Shown piece by piece: positions 15,908 to 23,720 of a DNA stretch of 64,000 nt (position 1 is its first letter; every line of letters starts with the position of its first letter). The DNA comes from CAXXOK01 sp963663285 (GTDB taxonomy: Bacteria; Bacillota; Clostridia; Christensenellales; Aristaeellaceae): positions 1,284,451 through 1,348,450 of the forward strand of contig CAXXNI010000004.1 of the NCBI GenBank assembly GCA_963663285.2, given 5' to 3'. The notes beneath the pieces are model-generated. The model was given only the letters and a program-made list of their open reading frames with translations. It was not told the DNA's origin and did not search any database. A program made the translations under genes and the position numbers.

Positions 15908-17269
15908 TTACCACGTTGCCTTGCTGGCGGCGGTGACGGCTTTTTGGTGAGCCGCATCCACGACCTTGGTGCCATGCGTTTTACTATTCTTGAAATGGAT
16001 GCAGAAATGCCCGTCAAAATCGTTGCCGCTGATGGTGGAAGTACCGTGGGGCATGCCGTTCATAGAGGCGGCATACACATGCCCGCGGTATAAAATGAGA
16101 ATCGGGCGACGGTTCCAGCTCCATGAGCCGCCAAAGATAGCTTTCATAGTGGCGGCGTCCTCGGCCGTCAGAGGCTCGGCATCCAAATGGTTAACACCAC
16201 TCCAGCGTTTGGCGGTAAAGGTTTTACCGGTGCGGACATCTTTAATGGTAAAGGTGGCTTTTTTCGGAATGACAGATGTTACGTTATCCGCGAACCAATC
16301 CAGTACCTCGGTTTCATAGCTCTTGCTTGAAGAGGAAGAGCTGGAAGACGAACTCGTTTTGGAAGTCGTGCTGCCAAACAGAATACGGATGGTGGAAGCG
16401 CCTGCGATGCCGTCCGCATTCATGCTGCGGTTCTTTTGCAGCCGTTTGACAGCGGATACGGTTGCGGCGCCGTAATCCCCATCGATATCTCCATTATAAT
16501 AACCAAGCAGCTTCAGTGCCTGCTGTAATTTCACCACATCGCTGCCGCTGTCGCCCTCCTCGGTCGGATCGGGCGCGGAGCCGATTTCCTCAATGCTGGA
16601 TACCGACGCATATTTGCTGCTGGAGGAAGATGATTTGGTAGAGGAGGACGAAGTGTCGGTATCGTCGCTGCTGTCTTTATCTTCGCCGGAAACAGTGATA
16701 TCAGCGGTTTTCGCGCAGGAACCAAAAATGGATGTAATGGTTTGCTTGCCTGCGATACCGTCCTCGGTTAAATCGGTATCCTGCTGGTATAGTGCTACGG
16801 CCAGCTGCGTACCGTCGCCGTATACACCGTCCGTACCCAGCTTGTAGTATCCCAAAATTTTCAATGCTTTTTGCAGCTTTTTCACGTCGCTGCCTTCATC
16901 TCCGTAATGCAGCGCGCCGGGCACGTCGCCAAGCGCCTCAATTTTGGAGGCGTTGGCAACTACGGTGTTTTCCGCAACGTCAACATATTTCTTCATTACA
17001 TAGCCGGTATAGATGCCGTAGCGGACTTTGTACCATGTACTGGACGTGGAAAGTACGTCCACCTCATCGCCTTCCGGCAGGGTTTGCAACGCTTTGGAAT
17101 CCGTACTGGCAGACTTGCGTAAAATCACAGTTGCAGTAAGCGTACCAGTCGTTTCCGCGTGCGCGGCAGAGAAGCTGACAAGCGAAAAAAGCATCGTCAG
17201 CATCAGTGTTATGGAGATCAACCGGCGCCAATTAAACGGAGCCGGAGCAACGGAATTACGTGTAACCAT
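15908..17269 (-). CDS. Secreted SH3 / double peptidoglycan-binding protein with an unassigned C-terminal domain
   Basis: 453 residues. A signal peptide with AHA-E cleavage site (1-38) is followed by a bacterial SH3 domain (43-98), a PG_binding_1 domain (about 121-186, VKKLQKALKILGYY), a Ser-rich linker, a second PG_binding_1 domain (about 241-300, VVKLQQALKLLGYYNGDIDG), another Ser linker and a C-terminal domain of about 135 residues. That domain contains PHGTSTISGNDFDGHFCIHF with His421, Cys423 and His425, which resembles but does not match the SHGCIR motif of L,D-transpeptidases. The ATG at 17269 has SD AAGGAGGGTG. Probably a wall-bound enzyme or binding protein; activity is undecided. Confidence 0.85.
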   Translation of the reverse strand: MVTRNSVAPAPFNWRRLISITLMLTMLFSLVSFSAAHAETTGTLTATVILRKSASTDSKALQTLPEGDEVDVLSTSSTWYKVRYGIYTGYVMKKYVDVAENTVVANASKIEALGDVPGALHYGDEGSDVKKLQKALKILGYYKLGTDGVYGDGTQLAVALYQQDTDLTEDGIAGKQTITSIFGSCAKTADITVSGEDKDSSDDTDTSSSSTKSSSSSSKYASVSSIEEIGSAPDPTEEGDSGSDVVKLQQALKLLGYYNGDIDGDYGAATVSAVKRLQKNRSMNADGIAGASTIRILFGSTTSKTSSSSSSSSSSKSYETEVLDWFADNVTSVIPKKATFTIKDVRTGKTFTAKRWSGVNHLDAEPLTAEDAATMKAIFGGSWSWNRRPILILYRGHVYAASMNGMPHGTSTISGNDFDGHFCIHFKNSKTHGTKVVDAAHQKAVTAASKATW

Positions 17270-17310
17270 GAAACACCCTCCTTGGGAATGCGATTTCAAT
17301 CGCTGCGTAC

Positions 17311-17339
17311 AATGTATTACAAAATTGTTAAATTGTCAA
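17311..17339 (-). promoter_or_regulatory. Promoter of the SH3/peptidoglycan-binding gene
   Basis: Minus strand: -35 TTGACA (17339-17334), 17-base spacer, -10 TACATT (17316-17311). The leader is about 35 bases. Confidence 0.75.
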
Positions 17340-17434
17340 TACGAAATTGATACGATTTCACGGTGAAACCGGTAGCAAATGCGAACAATATGAAGCAAAG
17401 GTGGAAATAATTGCATTTGCAACCGTTGAAACTA

Positions 17435-17463
17435 TTGACGAAAACGTTGTGAGATATTAAACT
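17435..17463 (+). promoter_or_regulatory. Promoter of the 788-residue protein gene
   Basis: -35 TTGACG (17435-17440), 17-base spacer, -10 TAAACT (17458-17463), in an AT-rich divergent region shared with the minus-strand promoter at 17311-17339. Confidence 0.6.
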
Positions 17464-17505
17464 AAGCTATGATTGTTTTTGCGATCGTTTAAAAATGAGG
17501 AATGA

Positions 17506-19872
17506 ATGGAATATTTTGGAGGTTTTTGTAGTTCTATGAAGCAACTAAATGGTACGGTCACGCTGTCTTTTTTGGAGGAGGACAACCAGCAGCGCGTGAT
17601 CTTTCGTGTCGTCCCCCTGTGTACACGGGAAGGGCTGATTTTTCAGTCACAGAAATCGGAATTTCCAGATCAGGGAAGTTTACGTATTGTACCGGATAAA
17701 CGGGAACAAAGCACATTTAAAGAGCGGATGCGTTCCATGGGTTGTCTGTGCGCTATCCACCTGTGCAGTGAAGGAAAAGAACTTACCAAGGTACGTCAAA
17801 ACAGAAATTACGATCCGGGGCAGGGAGAATGCAATCAATTTGCGATTTATTCGGATGTTGTTTGCGAATTTGCCGACGATGGCGTTTTTGAAGTGTTTGA
17901 TGAAGACAGCGATTTTTCAGGCGCGCTTTCCAGCCGTGTTTTACTGCGCCGCGGTAAGGTGCTCTACGGCCCGGTTGAAAAAACCGACACACCGGATTGG
18001 GAGCAGTTGCACCCCTTTGGCAACGACAGTTATTTGTTGCATACCGTGACCCTTGTAGAAGGAGAACACCGCTGCTTCTACTGGAATCCGGAACAAACCA
18101 TAAACTGGCGGCAGAGGCGGGGCACCTTACGGCGGATGAAGAGCCATAGCGAGGGGAAACGGGACGTTTCGTCCATGCAAAGTGACGATGAAATTGCCGC
18201 CGCACCCGAAGGACAAGCATCCCGGATGCAGGATGCGCCCGAACAAACAACAGAAGAAGAGACGCAGTATACGCAGCCGGAACAGAGTTTTGCGCCCATT
18301 TTAGCCGAAGCGGATGACGATGCGCCGGGAGACACTGCGTTACCGATCGGCACCAAACTGGATATATTGGATGCTTCCATTTCGTTTGAAGAGCAGATTT
18401 CCAAGTTGGATCAGCCTTTATCCAGCGATGCAAACCTCCTGTCTCACAAGCATGCGCCGATTGTCGCCCACTTGCGTACGGAGCCGGAAAAACCCGTACA
18501 CTTCAGCGGTACGCCGCTGGTGAAGGCTTCGGCCAAGATACCCGTGCCGGTTCGTAACGGCGAAAACTTCCGCGAGGTTGTTGAAAACCAGATTCGTGTC
18601 GTACATCAAATGCCGGATGCTTATCCATCGGATTTTGCGTATGTTGAAAATCCGGTGGAAAACATCAATGCTGCATTGGATGCGGCGTGGAGCTCTCCGG
18701 AAAGACAGCAGCAGGTACTGGATTCGCTGTGTGCCAATACGACCTTTGCCGATGCTTTCCAACGGCGCCTTCGCCACTGTGGTAAAATGCAAAACGCGGT
18801 GTCCGCCGCGCAACAGCAGCTGGAAGACCTTGAGGCGGAACGGCTTTCGCTATTGGTGCAGATCGATGCGTTAAAGAACGACGAAAAAGCCGCGCGGGAG
18901 AAGCTTTTATCCGAACTGAACAGACAAAAGCAAGAAGAGCTGACGGCGATCACCAGCCGGATTGCTACGGCGCAGGCAGAATATGATACAATCGGCGATA
19001 TGCTAAAGACAATGGAAGATTCGATGCGGGGAAATGCGCTGGAAGTGCTGGTGGAAAATGGCGTACAATTCTGCGCAAGCGCAGGGGATACAGTTGTCAT
19101 TGCACCTGTCCGGGGGCAAAAGCGCACTTGCAGCGAGCTTTCCGATACGGTGCGTATGGCGCTGACCAGCCATGGCTTTGCCTGCACCCAGGATGATGCG
19201 CGCGAATTGCTCTTGTTTTTCACCCTCTTTGACGAGTTTGCCCTTACAGCCGCTACGGAGTCTGTGGCGGAGCTGTGCGCCCGTGCGATGCTGGAGGGAT
19301 TGGGCCTTTCCAAAGTGACGGCGTTCACCCACGCGGATACGCGCTTGGTTGTGGCGAGTGTGCTGCCGGATAGGGGACTGCGTACACCGACGGTGGAGGT
19401 ATGCTCTGCAAACCGTGAAAAACTCAACCCGTATGGCCATAAAACCATCCGTCTGATGGATATGCAAACTGCCGCACACAGCGCCCTGCCAGTGGTGGCC
19501 GCGCCGCAATATAAGCCCAACGGGCATGAAATCCAGGTAATGCTGCCCCAGCAGCCTGTGGCGCTGCAAACCTTTGAAACCTTATGCGAGGATGCGTCTC
19601 CCTTGCTATCGCAGGGGGAAGCGTGGATGAGCGAGCTGGAAACCGCGCTGGCCCAGCAGGACGAGCCTTTATCCGCCATTACCTGTCAGCAGATGCGCTT
19701 GTTTATCGGCGCTGCGGCTTCAGTACTGCGCGGCGGCTTTCTGGCGGCGGCGGATGCTGCGGTTTTAAGCTGGATCATTCCGCTCATCCGTACCCGCACC
19801 CTGAATGTGCAGGCTTTAAAACCGGTACTGGAGAGCTTGCCGCGCGCATTATCCACACTGGGCATTGAATAA
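17506..19872 (+). CDS. Unrecognised 788-residue coiled-coil protein
   Basis: I do not recognise this family. No signal peptide or membrane segment is seen, so it is probably cytoplasmic. Residues 10-200 look beta-rich with regularly spaced acidic and aromatic residues. Residues 205-285 form a disordered linker rich in Glu, Asp, Gln and Ala. Residues about 425-505 are a strong coiled coil (QQQLEDLEAERLSLLVQIDA, then EKLLSELNRQKQEEL). Residues 510-788 form a mixed helix/strand region lacking Walker or other catalytic motifs I can name. It is transcribed alone from 17435-17463 and ends in a strong terminator. Start uncertain: the ATG at 17506 has AGGA 4 bases upstream; a second ATG at 17536 has GGAGG 13 bases upstream. 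Confidence 0.75.
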   Translation: MEYFGGFCSSMKQLNGTVTLSFLEEDNQQRVIFRVVPLCTREGLIFQSQKSEFPDQGSLRIVPDKREQSTFKERMRSMGCLCAIHLCSEGKELTKVRQNRNYDPGQGECNQFAIYSDVVCEFADDGVFEVFDEDSDFSGALSSRVLLRRGKVLYGPVEKTDTPDWEQLHPFGNDSYLLHTVTLVEGEHRCFYWNPEQTINWRQRRGTLRRMKSHSEGKRDVSSMQSDDEIAAAPEGQASRMQDAPEQTTEEETQYTQPEQSFAPILAEADDDAPGDTALPIGTKLDILDASISFEEQISKLDQPLSSDANLLSHKHAPIVAHLRTEPEKPVHFSGTPLVKASAKIPVPVRNGENFREVVENQIRVVHQMPDAYPSDFAYVENPVENINAALDAAWSSPERQQQVLDSLCANTTFADAFQRRLRHCGKMQNAVSAAQQQLEDLEAERLSLLVQIDALKNDEKAAREKLLSELNRQKQEELTAITSRIATAQAEYDTIGDMLKTMEDSMRGNALEVLVENGVQFCASAGDTVVIAPVRGQKRTCSELSDTVRMALTSHGFACTQDDARELLLFFTLFDEFALTAATESVAELCARAMLEGLGLSKVTAFTHADTRLVVASVLPDRGLRTPTVEVCSANREKLNPYGHKTIRLMDMQTAAHSALPVVAAPQYKPNGHEIQVMLPQQPVALQTFETLCEDASPLLSQGEAWMSELETALAQQDEPLSAITCQQMRLFIGAAASVLRGGFLAAADAAVLSWIIPLIRTRTLNVQALKPVLESLPRALSTLGIE

Positions 19873-19905
19873 CGGCTAAATCCGGCGACTAAATAATAAC
19901 CAATA

Positions 19906-19950
19906 AAGCCCCCGAATGGTACACATGGTACATTCGGGGGCTTGTTTTTT
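19906..19950 (+). terminator. Strong terminator after the 788-residue protein gene
   Basis: 13-bp perfect stem AAGCCCCCGAATG / CATTCGGGGGCTT, 12-base loop, followed by GTTTTTT. Confidence 0.92.
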
Positions 19951-19987
19951 GGAATCTTGCATCCCTATGGAGTAACTATATTCAGCT

Positions 19988-20485
19988 TTACAATTTGTTC
20001 TTGCAAACCGGTTCTGGCTGGCCGGCAGTGCCGCGTTGCAGGTTGCCGCGCAGCAAACGCTGGTTCAGCTCCCAAAGCGCAGTCTTCTGGTCGTGCCAGT
20101 ACACGAGCGAATACCCGTTTTCAAACGGAAGCCACTGCACGGCTAAGTGCTCGGAGGATAAAACGATGTCTCCCTCGTAAGGCATAGCGAAGAAGTACAT
20201 GGGGCATACGACTACATCCTTGCCCCAAATACGGTGCTCGGCAAAGAGATCGGCGGGTATACAGCTTACGGTATCCAGTGGGTACAAAGGTAGTCCGGAA
20301 GGTAAGCCCGCTTCCTCATTGGCTTCCCGCCGGGCGGCCTGTGCAGGGGTTTCGCCTTCTTCCACTCCGCCCGAAATCCCCTGCCAATACGCAGGGTTGT
20401 CGGACCGTTGAAAAATTGCATACTCGTAAATACCATTTTCCCCGCGCCGGTACAGGTATACATGTATGTTCTGCGGCTGTCTCAT
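19988..20485 (-). CDS. Nudix hydrolase
   Basis: 165 residues. The Nudix box GX5EX7REUXEEXGU is intact as GGVEEGETPAQAARREANEE followed by AGL, so metal-dependent cleavage of a nucleoside diphosphate linked to another group is expected. The region resembles dATP/dihydroneopterin-triphosphate pyrophosphatases (QNIHVYLYRRGENGIYEYAI, YWQGISGG), but substrate cannot be set from sequence. The ATG at 20485 follows the class A PBP stop by 2 bases, so the two are co-transcribed and probably coupled. Confidence 0.9.
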   Translation of the reverse strand: MRQPQNIHVYLYRRGENGIYEYAIFQRSDNPAYWQGISGGVEEGETPAQAARREANEEAGLPSGLPLYPLDTVSCIPADLFAEHRIWGKDVVVCPMYFFAMPYEGDIVLSSEHLAVQWLPFENGYSLVYWHDQKTALWELNQRLLRGNLQRGTAGQPEPVCKNKL

Positions 20486-20487
20486 CA

Positions 20488-23259
20488 CTAATACACCGAT
20501 GCCATTGCCTGTGTCAACTGTGCCATAGCCGCGGCAACATCGGCGCTGGAGGGGGAGCCGCTGTCGATGATGTACTGCAGGTTTTGAATGGCGGCGGCTA
20601 TGTTTTGGTACGCTTCGCTGGCGCTGTCCATCCCGCCAAGCAGGCTCTGCGCGCTCTGGATCAGGGTTCGCGCATCCGGGATCAGCGTATTTTGCACCAG
20701 CGTGTCGCCGCCGCTGGACACCGAGGTGTGCAGCGTACACAGCGTGGATGCGGAGCCGAGGTACTGGGCGATTACACTGCCGTATCTGGAATCGTTAATG
20801 AATTTATACAGCGGGTGTCCCTCCGGGATCACTACTACGCCTTTGAGCGTCGTATACGGGCAGTAAGGCGAGGCGATCATATTGCTTTCCGTGCAAACGC
20901 TCACCTTCTGGTGCATCTGGCATTGCATGGTGGGTACGGTGGGCGTGTACCAGTAATCGGTAACCGTGCCGTAGCCCATGGCGTCGTTGCGGCAGGCATC
21001 GGTTGCCAGCTGACCGCTTACGGCGCAGGTGGTTACCTTTGTTAGGCCATAACTGGATGGGTCTCCGTCCAGAATATCTTTATTGTCCAACCCCTTAGCT
21101 TTATGGATGGCGGCCATATAGCTTTGCCACAACAGCGTTGCGCTGTTGCCACCGGAGGCTTTGGAGGACAGCGGTTTATAGTTATCATGGCCAATCCACA
21201 GCGAGGAGGTATACCAGCCGGTCATACCGCAGAAAAAGATGCCGCGCTGGTCGCTGTTGGTGCCGGTTTTACCGGCTACGGTTTGTCCGCTGATCTTGGC
21301 ACGCGTGGCGGTGCCGCCGCTGACGACATCCTTCATCATATCCACCACCAGCCACGCGGTAGAGGCGCGGAATACCTGCCGCCGTTCCTGTTGCTGGTGG
21401 CTGTCCCATACGACATTCCCGTCGCTGTCCGATATACCCAGCACGGAAATCGGTTCCTGGTAGACGCCGCCGTTGCCAAGTGTACCGTATGCCACAGCCA
21501 TCTGCACGGGGGTAATGCCGCTGGAACCCAAGGCTAGGCCAAAGGGAGTCGCGTTGATATGGTCGCTGTCGACACCCAGTTTCAGCAGATAATCCTGTGA
21601 GCGGTCAACACCGACCATGTTCATCAGGGTATAGGCCGCACTCACATTTTGGCTGTATTTGAGTGCTTTGCGCAGGGTGGTGGGGCCTGTATACCCACTG
21701 CCGCCGTAGTTCAGCGGCCAGGTATCCTTACCATCCTCATCTGTCCAGCCGCTGATGGGCAAAGGCATGTTATAGGCAATGCTTGCCGGTGATGCACCCA
21801 GCTCAATAGCGGGGGCGTAGACAGAAATGGGCTTAATAGCCGAGCCAACCGGCATGTTCATATCGGTGGCGCGGTTCAGGGTTTTGCGCTGTGTGGGCTT
21901 GGTACGGCTGCCGACAATGGCCTTCAGTTCACCGGTGCGGTAATCCAGCACCACGGCGGCAGCTTGTGGTTCCACAATTTCCGTATAACTGCCGTCGCTG
22001 TTTTTAGCGCGGTATATTTTATCGCTGGGGTCGCGCAGCGCTGGATATTTATCCCAGTTTTCCAGCGTGCTTTCGACAATTTCCTGTATTTCCGTATCGA
22101 TGGCGAGGGTAACGTGGTACCCGCCGGTACGCAGCTCATCTTCCATCTTCGCGCGGTTCTCGCTGGTGTCTTCCAGCCCGTATAGTTCCAGAAAATCATC
22201 TACTACTTCTTTAATAGCATACTCTACGTAATGAGCGTACTCGTACATCCCTTCGCCTTCAGTGGTGGAAGATTCCAGCACGCTTGCGGTAGCGGGGTCT
22301 AAGGCACTTTGGTACTCCTGATACGTAATAAATTCGTTCTCATACATGCACTTGAGCACATAATCGGTACGGTCGTTGGTAATTTCAGGGTAATCGGTGG
22401 TATCAGACTGGCGTATGTAAAAATTGCGGCGCGGGTTGTAATAATAGGGGCTGTTGGTCAAGCCCGCAAGCATGGCGCATTCCCGCAGCGTTAACTCCGA
22501 AAGGCTTTTACCGAAATAGCCTTCGGCAGCCACTTCCACACCATAGTAATTTTCGCCCAGATAAATTGTGTTCAGGTAACATTCCAGGATCTGCGCTTTG
22601 GTGTACTTGGTTTCCAGCTGCATAGCCAGATAGGCTTCCTGAATTTTTCGCTTATAGCTAAGCTCGCTGCTGAGCAGCGTATTTTTAATCACCTGCTGGG
22701 TAATCGTGGAACCGCCCTCGTTGGTATTGGAAACGAAGTTTTTCACAAACGAACCAACAATACGCTTGAGGTCGACGCCGTTATGGGTGTAAAAACGCGC
22801 GTCCTCAACAGCCACAAAGGCGTACTGTAAGGTTTGGGGCATTTGTGTAATGCTGACCATTACACGGTTTTCCGTACCTTTATAATCGGTAATCACATTG
22901 CCGGAAGCATCGTAAATAAAGCTGGTTTTATCCTGCTCGCTCAGTTTTGCCAAATCCAGATTCGGCGCGGTTTCCATATAGGCTTTGGCGATACCGATCA
23001 CAGCGCCTGTTCCGGCCAGACCGGCCAACAGCACGACAATCAAAATCAGCCGTACGGTGTTGACCAGTACCGAAAGAATAAAATTCGGCTTGGAAAGGCG
23101 CGGCTTGAGAATGCTGAATTTACGGGGCGTCAAGTCGTCGCCCTCGGAAGGCATCCGGTAGGCGGGGTCTTCCTCGTAAGGAGACACGGGAACGCCATCT
23201 ACGGTATAAGCGGGATCGTACCCCTGCTGCTCTTGCGGTTCATATGGGGGCTGGTACAA
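20488..23259 (-). CDS. Class A penicillin-binding protein (glycosyltransferase-transpeptidase)
   Basis: 923 residues from a TTG start. A cytoplasmic tail of about 65 residues rich in Pro, Tyr, Asp and Glu precedes one membrane segment, then a GT51 glycosyltransferase domain (EDARFYTHNGVDLKRIVGSF, GGSTITQQVIKN) and a transpeptidase domain with SAIK, SQN and KTGT motifs. A C-terminal extension of about 200 residues after KTGT contains several cysteines (TTCAVSGQLATDACRN). It polymerises and cross-links peptidoglycan. The ATG at 23307 lies within the promoter -10, so I placed the start at the TTG with SD GGGAGGG 9 bases upstream. Resembles PBP1A/PonA. Confidence 0.93.
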   Translation of the reverse strand: MYQPPYEPQEQQGYDPAYTVDGVPVSPYEEDPAYRMPSEGDDLTPRKFSILKPRLSKPNFILSVLVNTVRLILIVVLLAGLAGTGAVIGIAKAYMETAPNLDLAKLSEQDKTSFIYDASGNVITDYKGTENRVMVSITQMPQTLQYAFVAVEDARFYTHNGVDLKRIVGSFVKNFVSNTNEGGSTITQQVIKNTLLSSELSYKRKIQEAYLAMQLETKYTKAQILECYLNTIYLGENYYGVEVAAEGYFGKSLSELTLRECAMLAGLTNSPYYYNPRRNFYIRQSDTTDYPEITNDRTDYVLKCMYENEFITYQEYQSALDPATASVLESSTTEGEGMYEYAHYVEYAIKEVVDDFLELYGLEDTSENRAKMEDELRTGGYHVTLAIDTEIQEIVESTLENWDKYPALRDPSDKIYRAKNSDGSYTEIVEPQAAAVVLDYRTGELKAIVGSRTKPTQRKTLNRATDMNMPVGSAIKPISVYAPAIELGASPASIAYNMPLPISGWTDEDGKDTWPLNYGGSGYTGPTTLRKALKYSQNVSAAYTLMNMVGVDRSQDYLLKLGVDSDHINATPFGLALGSSGITPVQMAVAYGTLGNGGVYQEPISVLGISDSDGNVVWDSHQQQERRQVFRASTAWLVVDMMKDVVSGGTATRAKISGQTVAGKTGTNSDQRGIFFCGMTGWYTSSLWIGHDNYKPLSSKASGGNSATLLWQSYMAAIHKAKGLDNKDILDGDPSSYGLTKVTTCAVSGQLATDACRNDAMGYGTVTDYWYTPTVPTMQCQMHQKVSVCTESNMIASPYCPYTTLKGVVVIPEGHPLYKFINDSRYGSVIAQYLGSASTLCTLHTSVSSGGDTLVQNTLIPDARTLIQSAQSLLGGMDSASEAYQNIAAAIQNLQYIIDSGSPSSADVAAAMAQLTQAMASVY

Positions 23260-23496
23260 TGCGGTATTCCCTCCCTGCGGCGAAAAGCGCCGGCAAAAAT
23301 CAACCATATTATATCATAGCCCCTCAGCTTTTCCTAGCGGCGTAAAAACACGGCGCAACTTCGCCGCACAGCCGGAAAAACCCAAAACATATAGGTTTGG
23401 AGGGTATAAACATGCGATTGCCGGTTTGCGCGGCGGCGTTATACCTGTAAAACGTTGCCGGAAGCGGATTGCGCCACGGACCAAAGGGGTTTTTGC
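23260..23496. other. Divergent intergenic region between the PBP and membrane-protein genes
   Basis: The stretch holds the PBP promoter at 23308-23316 at its left end and the TTGACA promoter from 23497 at its right. Apart from these I see no gene, tRNA or clear repeat in it; open frames here lack ribosome binding sites and coding character. Confidence 0.6.
23308..23316 (-). promoter_or_regulatory. Extended -10 promoter of the class A PBP-Nudix operon
   Basis: Minus strand TGA followed by TATAAT (23313-23308), an extended -10 (TGnTATAAT) with no clear -35. Transcription would begin near 23301, inside the longest reading of the PBP gene. Confidence 0.6.
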
Positions 23497-23525
23497 TTGA
23501 CACGTCATTACGGATGAACTACAAT
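23497..23525 (+). promoter_or_regulatory. Consensus promoter of the repeated-domain membrane protein
   Basis: -35 TTGACA (23497-23502), 17-base spacer, -10 TACAAT (23520-23525). Transcription from near 23532 gives an unusually long leader of about 190 bases before the ATG at 23721. Confidence 0.85.
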
Positions 23526-23531
23526 ATGGTG

Positions 23532-23720
23532 AGAGTCTTTTCGTCGGCATCCGGCGCGGACGCCTTGTGTTTGCAACCGTCTGACTACGAAAAGAAATTG
23601 GACATGAAAGGGTACCAACCCCAAGCCATACGGCGCTGCGGAGTGTAGCGCCGCATGTAAAAGTTGATCGGCCATGATCCGCCGAAGGGAGGTAGGGCGT
23701 GACCCTGAACGCCCGAGCAA
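23532..23720 (+). promoter_or_regulatory. Structured 5' leader of the gene at 23721
   Basis: About 190 bases with a 7-bp hairpin CGGCGCT / AGCGCCG at 23631-23653 and a second hairpin GGGCG (23695-23699) / CGCCC (23710-23714) lying between the SD GGGAGG (23687-23692) and the ATG. Folding of that stem would cut the SD-to-start distance from 28 to about 8 bases. I could not match it to a known riboswitch consensus (TPP, SAM, cobalamin, c-di-GMP, c-di-AMP, glycine, ZTP were considered). Confidence 0.5.

Noticed and set aside
18621..19679. 352-residue minus-strand frame opposite the 788-residue protein
   Set aside because: Very Ser/Arg/Cys-rich, no SD, and the plus-strand gene has promoter, SD and terminator. 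Since the plus-strand gene has no recognised family, this rests on composition and signals.
23532..23720. c-di-GMP or c-di-AMP riboswitch
   Set aside because: The GGTAG...GTGACC segment is suggestive, but the conserved cores of GEMM and ydaO motifs are not present in order.
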